Positions 21,577-33,000 of a stretch of 64,000 bases of DNA are shown one piece after another. Source of the DNA: Asterias rubens (Eukaryota; Echinodermata; Asteroidea; Forcipulatida; Asteriidae); assembly GCF_902459465.1 (NCBI RefSeq), contig NC_047082.1, positions 1,302,001-1,366,000 on the forward strand, in the 5' to 3' direction. The notes under the pieces were generated by a model that was not told the DNA's origin, ran no database searches, and saw only the letters and a list, made by a program, of their open reading frames with translations. Every line of letters begins with the position of its first letter. Positions within the stretch are counted from its first letter, which is position 1. The translations under genes and the position numbers were made by a program.

Positions 21577-24500
21577 TTACAAACTCAAAGCTACAAACAC
21601 TAAATTACGTAAAAAGGCATCTCCACTGGTGATGGGCTGGAACTCGAATGAAGATCCGACACTCTCTGTCTCAGTAAGTTGACCTGTAGAGGATAAACGA
21701 AAGATAACAAGAAAGAAATTAAACATTTACATCAATTTGTTTTCTCCCTTTGATGAACGGTTTCCTCTTTTTACAACATTTTGGTGAGGCTTTGAGAAAA
21801 TCCTGAAATAAAGAAAAGCCCTGAGAAATCACATGCCTGTCTTCAGTAAAATATCATCAGAATTCATCATACCTTTGGTACATCCATGGAGTCTACTCCT
21901 CAAGTTGTAGTTTGGGTCTCTGTCTTTAGGTAGAGGTGTCTCTGGAGAAGGCTGGAGCAAGACGGTTGATGGACTCTTGAGGGTTCTCTTCTCCAAGGGG
22001 TTCACCTGCAAAGGATGACCCAGTGGTTGGAGTTCATCATGGTGCCTCTTAGCATCATCTCAGTATGACGTTTTGTCATGGATGGATCCTGTTCGACAGA
22101 AACAAAATAAATACATGCAGGGTTACAGTCTTTGCCACACAATGAGTTTGGATGCCATAACCACAAACTGTTTTGGTCATTGGCCAGTGATCAAGCAAGT
22201 TCAACCAAAACAGTTTTTTTGTAAATGCCCGCAAAAATGCACTCGTACAGTTGAACGCATTCTCAATCTCAGTTTGTGGCAAAAGGTTTAATCATAGTTT
22301 GTATTTACAGTGAACAAAGGGGCATGTCGTGGTCGAGCAGTTGAGAGCACTGGACTCATATCTCGGGTGTTTTTGATCATCAGAGAGTGGTTTAAAGTCC
22401 CAGCTGTCGCACTTGATCATCAGTTAGTGTTTTTCTTGGTTGTAATGAACTGAGTAAGGTGGTATACCACTCAAACTGGTAATAAATTGCAGCAAAAAAC
22501 ATTTACGCATTGTGCAATTACATCCATACACATGCTCAATTGATACATGCTCAATTGCCCCTAAAAGAGGTCGCTGGCCAAAATTTACCACGAAAGGCAA
22601 ATTTTTACTGTTTGGTGGTGGGTTGAAAAAATATGAGTAAGCGGGTTGCCGGCAGTAGCGACATGGGACATCTTATGTTTGAATGGAAAGGGGAAAACAT
22701 TAGTTATCATACCTTCAGATTGCCAACGTTCATGCTTTGGGCTTGGGCGGAGGGTCGGTTAACTGTTTGGCGGAGAGTCAATTAACTCTTGGGCGGAGTA
22801 GGGGTGTATCTGGAGAAGGCATGAGCAAGACGGTTGGTTGACTCTTGAGGGTTTGCTTCTCCGAGGGGTTCACCTGCAAAGGATGACCCAGATGGTTTGA
22901 GTTCCTCTTAGCATCATCTCATAGTTACGTTTTGACACACATGGATCCTGTTTGGACAGAAAATTAATAGAACAGTAAATACATGCAGGGTTAAGCCCGG
23001 TTCATACTTCCTGTGAAAGCGATTGCGAATGCAAAGCGAAATTTTGCGTCACATGGCTGTTTAGGGAGTTGAGCGCAAGGCAACTGATGTGAATTATTCG
23101 TTGCGAATTTCTGACTTCAAAATTCTTATCATTCTCATTTGCATACAGTTGTAAGCATAAATCTCAGTTGGAAATTTTAATCATAATTTGTGATGACAGT
23201 GATCAAGGGGGCATGCTGTGGTAAGGCAGTTTAAGAGCACTGGGCACAACTTCATGGCTATGCTTACCGCCGCCAAAATTCCCTGCTAACCTTGGCGCAG
23301 AATTACGGCAAGCAAAGCCATGAAACTGGGCCCTGGACTCATTAATGGCTCTGGCGTTTCTGATCATCAAGAGTGTGGGTTCGAAGGCCAGCTAAGGAAC
23401 TTGTGTCCTTGGAGATACTTGGTGGTGATTGCCAGAATATGAGAGAGTGGATCGCCGGCAGTAGTGACATGGGACGTCTTATGTTTGAATGGAAAGAGGG
23501 AAACAATCTTTATCCTTACCTTCGGATCCTTGAGATTGCCAACGTTCATGCTTTGGACTTGGGCGGAGGAACAGTTGACCCTTCCGAGGAGTAGGGGTGT
23601 CTCTCCAGAAGGCTTGAGCAAGACGGTTGGTGGACTCTTGAGGGTTTGATTCTCCAAGGGGTTCACCTGCAAAGGATGACCCAGTGGTTGGAGTTCATCA
23701 GGGTGCCTCTTAGTATCATCTCAGGGTTGGTTACGTTTTGTCACACATCGATCCTGTTTGACAAAAAAAAGAAATAAATACATGCAGGGTTATAGTCTTT
23801 GCCACACAATAATACAGTTGTAAGAATTCTTAATCTCAATTTGTGGGAAAGTTTTGATCATAATTTGTATTGCAGTGTGATCAAAGTGGGGTGTTGTGGT
23901 TGAGCCATTAAGAGCACCACACTCATGGCTCAGGGATTTCTGATCATCAGTAGTGTATTTCGAGTTCTAGCTGTTTCACATGTGCCCTTGACACAGATAC
24001 TTTAGAGTAAGTGCTTCGTCAAAAATATTAGTGCGCGTGTCGCCGCCAATAGCGACATAAACAATGTTTATCATACCTTTGAATCGTTGATATTGCCAAC
24101 GTTCATGCTTGGGGCTTGGATGGCGGGTCGGTTGGCTCTTTGGCAGATGATGATTCAGATGTTCTACAGAAGGTGACACAGCTCCACGATTACAGAGGGG
24201 TGCCCTCTAAGGAACAGCTCAGGTTCCTGTTTCATTGCTGATGGATTTATCTGTTGAGCAGAAAAGAAATGAAAATTAGAAAAACAAGTTTCCAGAATTT
24301 GTTTCACAGATCTGTCTTGTGAGTAAATAAAATAAGCAGCTTTTTGTAGTGCAGTGCACCTATACACCCCCCCCCAAAAAAAAAAAAAAAATTAGAATAA
24401 TAATAATAATAAATAAATAATAATAAAAAAACTAAAAAAAACTAAAAAACAATTAATAATAATAAAAATAATAATATTAATAACATGTTGTCAATAAAAA

Positions 24501-27449
24501 TAAAAATGAAACAAAGTTCGGCCGAGAAAAGTAAGTCAGTAAAAAACAACTATTTTACCCATATTGAAAACATTTGTTTGGAAAAAGGCTCAGGCCAAAA
24601 ATTATGCTCTGCAAAAACACAAGAATTCAATAAAAAAATATTCAACTGAATAAAAAAAAAGAAAAAACGCAACAGGAAAAAAACAAAAACAACAAATGAA
24701 ACATAGATTAGAACACAATATAAAAATACCATTTTAGCGGAAATTAGTGCAATCTTAAGTGACTGTCAAGTCATTTTCATCTGTGTTATTTTTGCTATTA
24801 TTAAGCAATCCATGTTATTTGTTATTGTTATGACATATTGTTTGACACTATATTATTATACACTACAGTGTTGGTCGTCCATCCTATCCAAATCCAACCA
24901 AAACAAAAATATACAAACAGAAATTTTGCGTCACATGGCTGTTTAGGGAGTTGAGCGCAAGGCAACTGATGTGAATTATTCGTTGCGAATTTCTGACTTC
25001 AAAATTCTTATCATTCTCATTTGCATACAGTTGTAAGCATAAATCTCAGTTGGAAATTTTAATCATAATTTGTGATGACAGTGATCAAGGGGGCATGCTG
25101 TGGTAAGGCAGTTTAAGAGCACTGGGCACAACTTCATGGCTATGCTTACCGCCGCCAAAATTCCCTGCTAACCTTGGCGCAGAATTACGGTAAGCAAAGC
25201 CATGAAACTGGGCCCTGGACTCATTAATGGCTCTGGCGTTTCTGATCATCAAGAGTGTGGGTTCGAAGGCCAGCTAAGGAACTTGTGTCCTTGGAGATAC
25301 TTGGTGGTGATTGCCAGAATATGAGAGAGTGGATCGCCGGCAGTAGTGACATGGGACGTCTTATGTTTGAATGGAAAGAGGGAAACAATCTTTATCCTTA
25401 CCTTCGGATCCTTGAGATTGCCAACGTTCATGCTTTGGACTTGGGCGGAGGAACAGTTGACCCTTCCGAGGAGTAGGGGTGTCTCTCCAGAAGGCTTGAG
25501 CAAGATGGTTGATGGACTCTTGAGGGTTCTCTTCTCCAAGGGGTTCACCTGCAAAGGATGACCCAGTGGTTGGAGTTCATCAGGGTGCCTCTTAGTATCA
25601 TCTCAGGGTTGGTTACGTTTTGTCACACATCGATCCTGTTTGACAAAAAAAAGAAATAAATACATGCAGGGTTATAGTCTTTGCCACACAATAATACAGT
25701 TGTAAGAATTCTTAATCTCAATTTGTGGGAAAGTTTTGATCATAATTTGTATTGCAGTGTGATCAAAGTGGGGTGTTGTGGTTGAGCCATTAAGAGCACC
25801 ACACTCATGGCTCAGGGATTTCTGATCATCAGTAGTGTATTTCGAGTTCTAGCTGTTTCACATGTGCCCTTGACACAGATACTTTAGAGTAAGTGCTTCG
25901 TCAAAAATATTAGTGCGCGTGTCGCCGCCAATAGCGACATAAACAATGTTTATCATACCTTTGAATCGTTGATATTGCCAACGTTCATGCTTGGGGCTTG
26001 GATGGCGGGTCGGTTGGCTCTTTGGCAGATGATGATTCAGATGTTCTACAGAAGGTGACACAGCTCCACGATTACAGAGGGGTGCCCTCTAAGGAACAGC
26101 TCAGGTTCCTGTTTCATTGCTGATGGATTTATCTGTTGAGCAGAAAAGAAATGAAAATTAGAAAAACAAGTTTCCAGAATTTGTTTCACAGATCTGTCTT
26201 GTGAGTAAATAAAATAAGCAGCTTTTTGTAGTGCAGTGCACCTATACACCCCCCCCAAAAAAAAAAAAAAAATTAGAATAATAATAATAATAAATAAATA
26301 ATAATAAAAAAACTAAAAAAAACTAAAAAAACAATTAATAATAATAAAAATAATAATATTAATAACATGTTGTCAATAAAAATAAAAATGAAACAAAGTT
26401 CGGCCGAGAAAAGTAAGTCAGTAAAAAACAACTATTTTACCCATATTGAAAACATTTGTTTGGAAAAAGGCTCAGGCCAAAAATTATGCTCTGCAAAAAC
26501 ACAAGAATTCAATAAAAAAATATTCAACTGAATAAAAAAAAAGAAAAAACGCAACAGGAAAAAAACAAAAACAACAAATGAAACATAGATTAGAACACAA
26601 TATAAAAATACCATTTTAGCGGAAATTAGTGCAATCTTAAGTGACTGTCAAGTCATTTTCATCTGTGTTATTTTTGCTATTATTAAGCAATCCATGTTAT
26701 TTGTTATTGTTATGACATATTGTTTGACACTATATTATTATACACTACAGTGTTGGTCGTCCATCCTATCCAAATCCAACCAAAACAAAAATATACAAAC
26801 AGAAAGAAAAAAGAAGAAGAAATTTAGCCTTCGAGAAAGACTCTGCTAGGGTTGAAACGTCAAGCCATTAACTATTTTTTTGCATTTATACCATCGGTCC
26901 ATTTGGTTGGTAAGTTGTTTGCAACATCAGCTAATCTTTTTATTTTCTCAAAAAATCACTTGTTAGTTTTATCCTCCTTTTCTACTTTTTCACAATTTCC
27001 AATTTTGTCCATACCACATGAAAGGTTCAGCTAAAATTTACAATCACTAAACACTTACGTTTTACTCAACAATAAGCGGTGGAAAACAACCAAAACAAGT
27101 GTTCGTCGTGCATTATAAACACTGCACATTTCGTTCGACGGCTCGTAAAAATAAAATGGCCACCGCTCTCCAGCAACCCAGAATGCAATGCGAATCGTGG
27201 GGTAAAACATGTGTCTTTTAATTTTGGAAGAAAAAAAATAGGCCAAAGAAAAACATAATTAATATCAAAAATAACGATTAAAAAAACAAGCAAAAACTTA
27301 CCAGAATGTTCTGTGATACTTGTAGTATGTGCCGACTTGTCATTTAGATTGAAAAGTGTACTTTTTGTATGTTTTTTCCCGTCAACCGGGCACGACAATT
27401 TGCCACACGTGTGTTTATTATTAGCGCCATCTTTTGGAAACGACCGCAT
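21577..27449 (-). CDS. Uncharacterised candidate gene with tandemly repeated exon-like modules
   Basis: On the minus strand a possible first exon, 27449-27302, starts MRSFPKDGANNK and ends TEHS at a clean donor (CTG|GTAAG). Downstream are related exon-like modules with acceptor and donor motifs: 26132-25959 and 24250-24077 (type X); 25548-25402 and 23666-23520 (type D, 147 nt each); 22873-22713 (161 nt, frame-shifted); 22005-21873; and a possible last exon 21683-21577 ending in TAA. Read as phase 0, the D modules give VNPLEKRTLKSPST-like peptides and join in frame to the last exon. In another frame (phase 1-1) they join to exon 1 and type X. The frame is therefore unresolved. It may be a lineage-specific protein, a non-coding RNA, or a decayed gene. 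No family is recognised. Confidence 0.3.
22315..22490 (+). mobile_element. tRNA-like SINE fragment, family S5
   Basis: The stretch 'gcatgtcgtggtcgagcagt', 'gagcactggactca', 'tttctgatcatcagagagtg'-like resembles a tRNA-derived head with a degenerate B box. Similar pieces recur at 23210-23400, 23880-23990 and in the duplicated block (25090-25280, 25760-25870). Confidence 0.45.
23038..24919 (+). repeat. Tandem duplication, copy 1 (1882 bp)
   Basis: This segment is repeated immediately downstream with the same 1882-bp offset throughout. It carries a type D module, SINE pieces, a type X module, a C/A homopolymer and a long A+T stretch. The junction shows short shared sequence (acagaaa) at both ends. 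Confidence 0.95.
24920..26801 (+). repeat. Tandem duplication, copy 2 (1882 bp)
   Basis: This is near-identical to the preceding copy. I noted one C/T change at 23310/25192, two compensating homopolymer length changes, and a cluster of about five to six changes at 25505-25535 inside the type D module. The low divergence means a very recent event, gene conversion, or an assembly duplication of two haplotypes. Confidence 0.95.
26825..26870 (+). mobile_element. Short dispersed element end with GAAACGTC motif
   Basis: The segment 'cgagaaagactctgctaggg' followed by 'ttgaaacgtcaagcc' is a compact hairpin plus GAAACGTC block similar in layout to the blocks at 2143-2181 and 37604-37646. Its host element is not determined. 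Confidence 0.35.
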
Positions 27450-27499
27450 AACACCTCAGCGAGGCCCCCCAAAACAAACGCCTACGCCGAGATCTACAA

Positions 27500-29380
27500 G
27501 TTCCTACACATTTTTATATTTCTAAGGTTTATTCAAAACTGTTTTTACATTACAAACATGCATTTCTGTTAAATAACTTAACCATGATTGCTGATTCACA
27601 AATTTAATGGATTTTTTTTCAACACTGCAATCTGGCAGGCGGAGGAATATTTCCCGAATAACTATTGGGACCTAGTACTTTTCATCTGGGGGTGTTTCCC
27701 TCTGTTTCCAACATTTGCTCTGACCTCTGATAATAGAGAGCAGTAGCACTAAGTTACTTAGATCCCTGGGTGCTTTATTTCTCATCTCATGTAATTTACA
27801 TTGTATGTATTTTCCGCTATTCCTTCAATACAAAACTACAATTAATCCCAATTATCAAGTTGCAGGGAGGCTAATTACGATGGTTCCCCCCCCCCCCGAT
27901 CCCCTTACCTCCCCCCCATTGCTATACACAACGGGATATGGTGGTATAGCAGCAGCAAAAGCAAGCATAGAAAGTTCTGTGAAGTGGGGGGGGGGGGGGG
28001 GGGGGCTGAGGTTACTTAAAAAGGCCTTATTTAATGTAGGCTTGGTTTACCCCCCCCCCCCCCGTATTGTTTACATATCACCTCCCCCGGCTTTTGCCAC
28101 CCATAACCCCACCCCTCCCACATGTTGATAAAATGAACTAGGACTACAGCCCCCCTCCAAAATGTCTTGTCATTATCTCCTCCCCGATTTCATCATTTTG
28201 ACCTTCGCCCCCATAATTTTGATAATAAATTCTTAATTAACGCCAAGTGCAATACAGCCCCCCCCCCCCACTCGATCATTTGTTTGGTTAAATATCTCTC
28301 TATTATTTGTCTTCTCCCCGATCCCATAATCACCTTTTCCTAAAAAAAAAACTTCTTTAAAAATGAAAACAAACAAAAGCCAAACAAAAATGACAATAAC
28401 AACCATTTCATCAAATATGAAAGTTATTTTATTAAAACAACATAACATATCAACATAACATAGCAGGTAAAATTGTGCGTTTACTGTTTTAGAGATTTGG
28501 CTCTATTTGTGAACCATGTAGTCTAAAATATATTTTTTAATATATTATTTTTAAAACTTCATGATTGAAAATAACCACATGTTTTTAAACCAAAGTACAT
28601 TTTTTTGCTGGGTGACCTTCGACCTTGGCTTAATATTAAGCCATCAAGTTTTCTCTGTTAAATGTATAGATTTTTTCTCTAGGACTAGGGTTCTCCCAAG
28701 ATTCCAAAACTGTGGACCCAATTCTTTAACTTTGGCCGAAGTGCGGTGATTTGAAAAGAGGTCCTTGGAATGTTTTTTAACTTGGTGCATTTGTTTGGTT
28801 TAAAAGCAATACTGTTTAATCTGGAGCATTGGTTAATTGAATGACTTTTGAAAGTTTAACAAGAAGTCAAAATAATTTATATATCTTTATATTTATATAA
28901 TGAGTAGGGTAGAAGGCCTTAGCTTTCGTTCCAAACTGGACCTTCTTTAGAGGCATAACACGAACAGGTACAAACAAAAATCCATTAATAGCGAACAGAG
29001 GAGCAATGGATTAATGCTTTGAAAAGAACAGGTGGGGAGTGGGAAAACATGAAATGGATATGGTAGGAACAAATAAAAATGTAGTTATGCGAACCCTGAA
29101 TGATAGACAACACATCACGGCATTTTCGATTTTGTTAAACCAAGCTATCTTATTTTTCCCCTTATTTGGGGATGGGCCATAAATTTGGCAAATTTTGTGG
29201 GAAAGAGGCCTATCCTAGCCAAACACAACACAATAATCAGCCAGGAACCAGCAGCCCCAGACAATATATAGATATATCACATTACTTGCTGTCTGGTATC
29301 CTGCTTCAGTTGAGCGATCAGCAAACTCATATACATACACCTAAATAAATTTTGGCTCTGGGCTTAAAATGGTTCGCTCT
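27500..29380. other. Gene-free AT-rich interval with poly-C/poly-G tracts
   Basis: I see no conserved exon here. Long homopolymers occur at about 27888-27897 (C), 27986-28004 (G17-18), 28051-28063 (C) and 28258-28269 (C). The rest is AT-rich sequence with short (TATA)n. The upstream region of the minus-strand exon at 27449 would place any promoter at about 27450-27520. Confidence 0.5.
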
Positions 29381-29382
29381 TA

Positions 29383-30090
29383 TAGCCTGTCTTCCAGTCA
29401 CTCTGGTACTGAGTTCATAACGCTCCATCCTTAGCCTCTCTTCCAGTGACTAAGGCACTTAGTTCATAACGGTCAATCTCTAGCCTGTCTTCCAGTCACT
29501 ATGGCACTTAGTTCATAACGGTCAATCCCTAGTCTGTCTTCCAGTCACTCTGGTACTGAGTTCCTAACAATCCATTCCTAGCCTGTCTTTCAGTCACTCT
29601 GGTACTGAGTTCATAACGATCCACCCCTAGCCTGTCTTCCAGTCACTCTGGTACTGAGTTCATTTATGACAATCCATCCCTAGCCTGTCTTCCAGTCACT
29701 ATGGCACTGAGTTCATAACAATCCATCCCTAGCCTGTCTTCCAGTCACTCTGGTACTGAATGCATGACAATCCATCCCAAGCCTGTCTACCAGTCAGGCT
29801 GGCACTGAGTTCATAACGGTCAATCCCTAGCCTGTATTCCAGTCACACTGGTACTGAGTTCATAACAATCCATCCCTAACCTGTCTACCAGTCATACTGG
29901 TACTGATCAAGTTCACAACAATCCATCCCTAGCCTGGGCTACCAGTCACACTGGTACTGAGTCCATAACGGTCCATCCCTAGCCTGTCTTCCATTCAGAC
30001 TGGTACCGAGTTCATAATGATCCATCCTTAACTTGTCTTCCAGTCACTCTGGCACTGCTTTCATACTCCCTAGCCTGTCTACCAGTCAGC
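29383..30090 (+). repeat. Minisatellite, 49-bp unit, overlapping the DHX36 stop codon
   Basis: About 14 units repeat 'tagcctgtcttccagtcact', 'ctggtactgagttcataac' and 'atccatccc' every 49 bp (unit starts 29383, 29432, 29481, 29530 and onward). The last partial unit (30071-30090) runs into the DHX36 coding sequence, whose TAG stop is at 30079-30081. The array would be transcribed in the DHX36 3' UTR or just past it. Confidence 0.93.
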
Positions 30091-33000
30091 TTGATCATGC
30101 TCTTCTTCTGTTGTGATCAGGTCGATGATAGCCTGCATAATGCGTCCTTCCTTACAATCCTGACCCCACTGGATCATTCCAGGCTTGTTGATCTTCTGCC
30201 TCAGCAGTCTGTCAAGCTCTTGACGAAGATCCTGATCAATGCAAAAAATAAAGTAAAAAATATTCAATTTAATTTGTCACAAAAATGTTTAACCTAAATT
30301 ACATTTAACGTAACCAAGTTTTATATTGAGCAGAAACACCACCAGTATATTCTACTTTGCTGGGGCTACTCCACTCGCAGATTGAGGGAACTTCTCGTTA
30401 ACACAATACTGCAGTTGAGTAAGATCTTTATTTGTCTCAATGATTCAAATAACTTGCTCTAGTCATGCTCAGGAGACTGAGAAAGGGTTTGAGATGATGA
30501 TTTCTTTACAGGGATTCAGAGATTTCCTTGTAAAGTTAGTAACTGCTCTGATTGGTTCTTCTGAAATATACTATAAGTCCTGAACGAGAACTGTGGCTGG
30601 TGAGCTAAGAGTTATTGTGTGGGTTGCCCATTATGTGGGAGTTCTACTCGAATGTACCCAATTAGATTTTAATAAAGATTGGAAGACACAAAGCAATACA
30701 CTCTACCTTGACAAGATTTGCGATTGTTGCTGGTGCATGGAACTTGATGTGATCATCGACGGTGATCGTTTCATGGCCGTCCTCCGTTGTGACTCCGATC
30801 TTCCCGCCGAAAAACAACAAGGGGTAGGGCTCTACAGCACTGGTATCATGTAGGAATACCTAGAGTGGGGAAAAGGGATTAAAAATCGGGATAATAATCT
30901 AGAAATAAGTTAAGCTTAAAATAATTAACTTATTGATTTCTAAGGTGATTCCTCTGCTGCTCCTTCCAAAGTTGTATCGTATTAGCTGGAATATACAGCA
31001 GATTTTACAAGTCAATAGCTTCTGACTGACACCTCAGGACAAAGATAATATTTACAAAATAGGGAGATTGCCTAGGACTAGATAAATCAGTTTGAAAGGT
31101 GCAGGTAACTTAATCTGGAATTCCGGCTGAAATAAATATATTTTTTGAAGACAGATGAACAATTTCCTAGAACTGAAAACAAGAAAACAGAAAAACGGTA
31201 AAAAACATGGAATATAGCTAAAATACCACCCAAGGCTGTGACTCAGTAGCAATGAACAAACAAAAGATCAGTACATCTATAAACTTGTAACCCAGTACTT
31301 TTTCTTTCAAACTGCTTTTCTGATCAAGTTTTTTTTAGATCTGGATATACATATTCTCACGCAGTCAAATGGAGACTAAAACACAGTCAAGTAAAAACCC
31401 AATCCACATAGTGCCCCAGCATCATTCGAACCAAGGTCCGTAAAGGTGGAAGGCGAAGCAAGACACCACTATACCATACTGACCGAGTTTGTATACTACT
31501 ATTTATACACGGAGATATGAAAATCTAAACACAAAGTTCTTACAAAACTTTTAATCAACCTCCCCACTTACACTGGTTGATTTCATCTTGAGGTGGTAGA
31601 GGATCCAGTTTGACGGGAATTGACTCTCGTCGCAGTTGACTGACTTGGGATGGATCTTCACTTGGCCGTCTTGTGGAGTCATAATCTTGGCTGGCCTACG
31701 GGGGTCAAAAACAAACATAATATAGTGAAGGTTCTCAGCAAAAAAAATCTGAAACTAGTTTTTATTGAGAGGTTTTTAACAGAAGGTGAAGTTTTCCAAT
31801 CTGAAGGAAACAAAGTTTCTGAAGGTGCACCAGGTGAATATTGAACCCACCGCCTTCAGTATTTTTGTAGTAGAAATCAACAAATGGAAACCCAACATGA
31901 GAATGGAATCCTCAGGAATCAGAGGTTTTGGTTCACATCCTACCCATTACATTCAGTAACTATATTGAAAGTAGTGGGTTGAAGTCAACATAGAAGATTG
32001 ACACCTAAAATAGGAATCAATGGTTACTGGTTCACATCCTACCTGTGTTTTCCGGCTCGTCTGTTGAATGAGTTCCCCCTGACCTGAGCCACATTTGGGT
32101 ACAGCCCAGAGCATAGGACGGCTTTGATCAGCTCCCGATTCCCTGTGCGGAGAAAGTGTAAAAGTTTTACTTCAAAGTGCTCTCTCAAACACGCTTTCAG
32201 TCACATAGACGGTCAGTTGATTTATTGGAGTTGTAAATGATGGAACCTAAATCTATTCACGAGCATTCAATTTTTGAAGCGTGTTTTTTATAGCATAAAA
32301 AATTGCTAAGCACAAAAATATATTGCTCAGCAGAAATAAGTTAACAGTTTAAATACCATACAGTTGACATTGCTGCGACTGGTACCCCACTCAGTTCTTG
32401 CTTAGCAAAGATTTGTTTGCAGTAATTTGAAAGTTCATCTCTGTACCTGAGTTCCTATTTGCAGCAGGCTGCTTGCAGGACTTGTGTTGAACAAAACCAA
32501 GCGATGCCAGCAGCTCACAGAACTGTGTCTTCATGTTATCAAGCATCTGGGAATTCAAAAACAAACACACCACAAAATAAACAATGTATACAAATACTGA
32601 ATGCATATGAGTGCAATGTCACAGAATTAAAATCAAGAGGTGAAATCTGGATTTATTCATTTCCTGAGATGATGTAAAGTGAAATGGAGTGACTAAATTC
32701 TGCGACTAAATTCTGCGACAAAGTACTCAATATTTATTAACTAACACAACGATCTATGTCCTTTGAATTTTGTTCACTAAAAACACCGAAATAGACACGG
32801 AAACTTGCCCACCCCACACTCTGGAAATTCAAAAATCTTTTCTAAACACTGGGTCGACTCCATACAGACAGTTTGGGGGTGTGGGTGTGGTTGGTGGTGA
32901 AATGTTTACCTTTAATGTTGTAGCCGCCATGAAGTTTCTCCAGCAGAAATCATTCTCTGCTTGGCGACCATGCTCTCTCGCATCTTCCCAGCCGTCGAAT

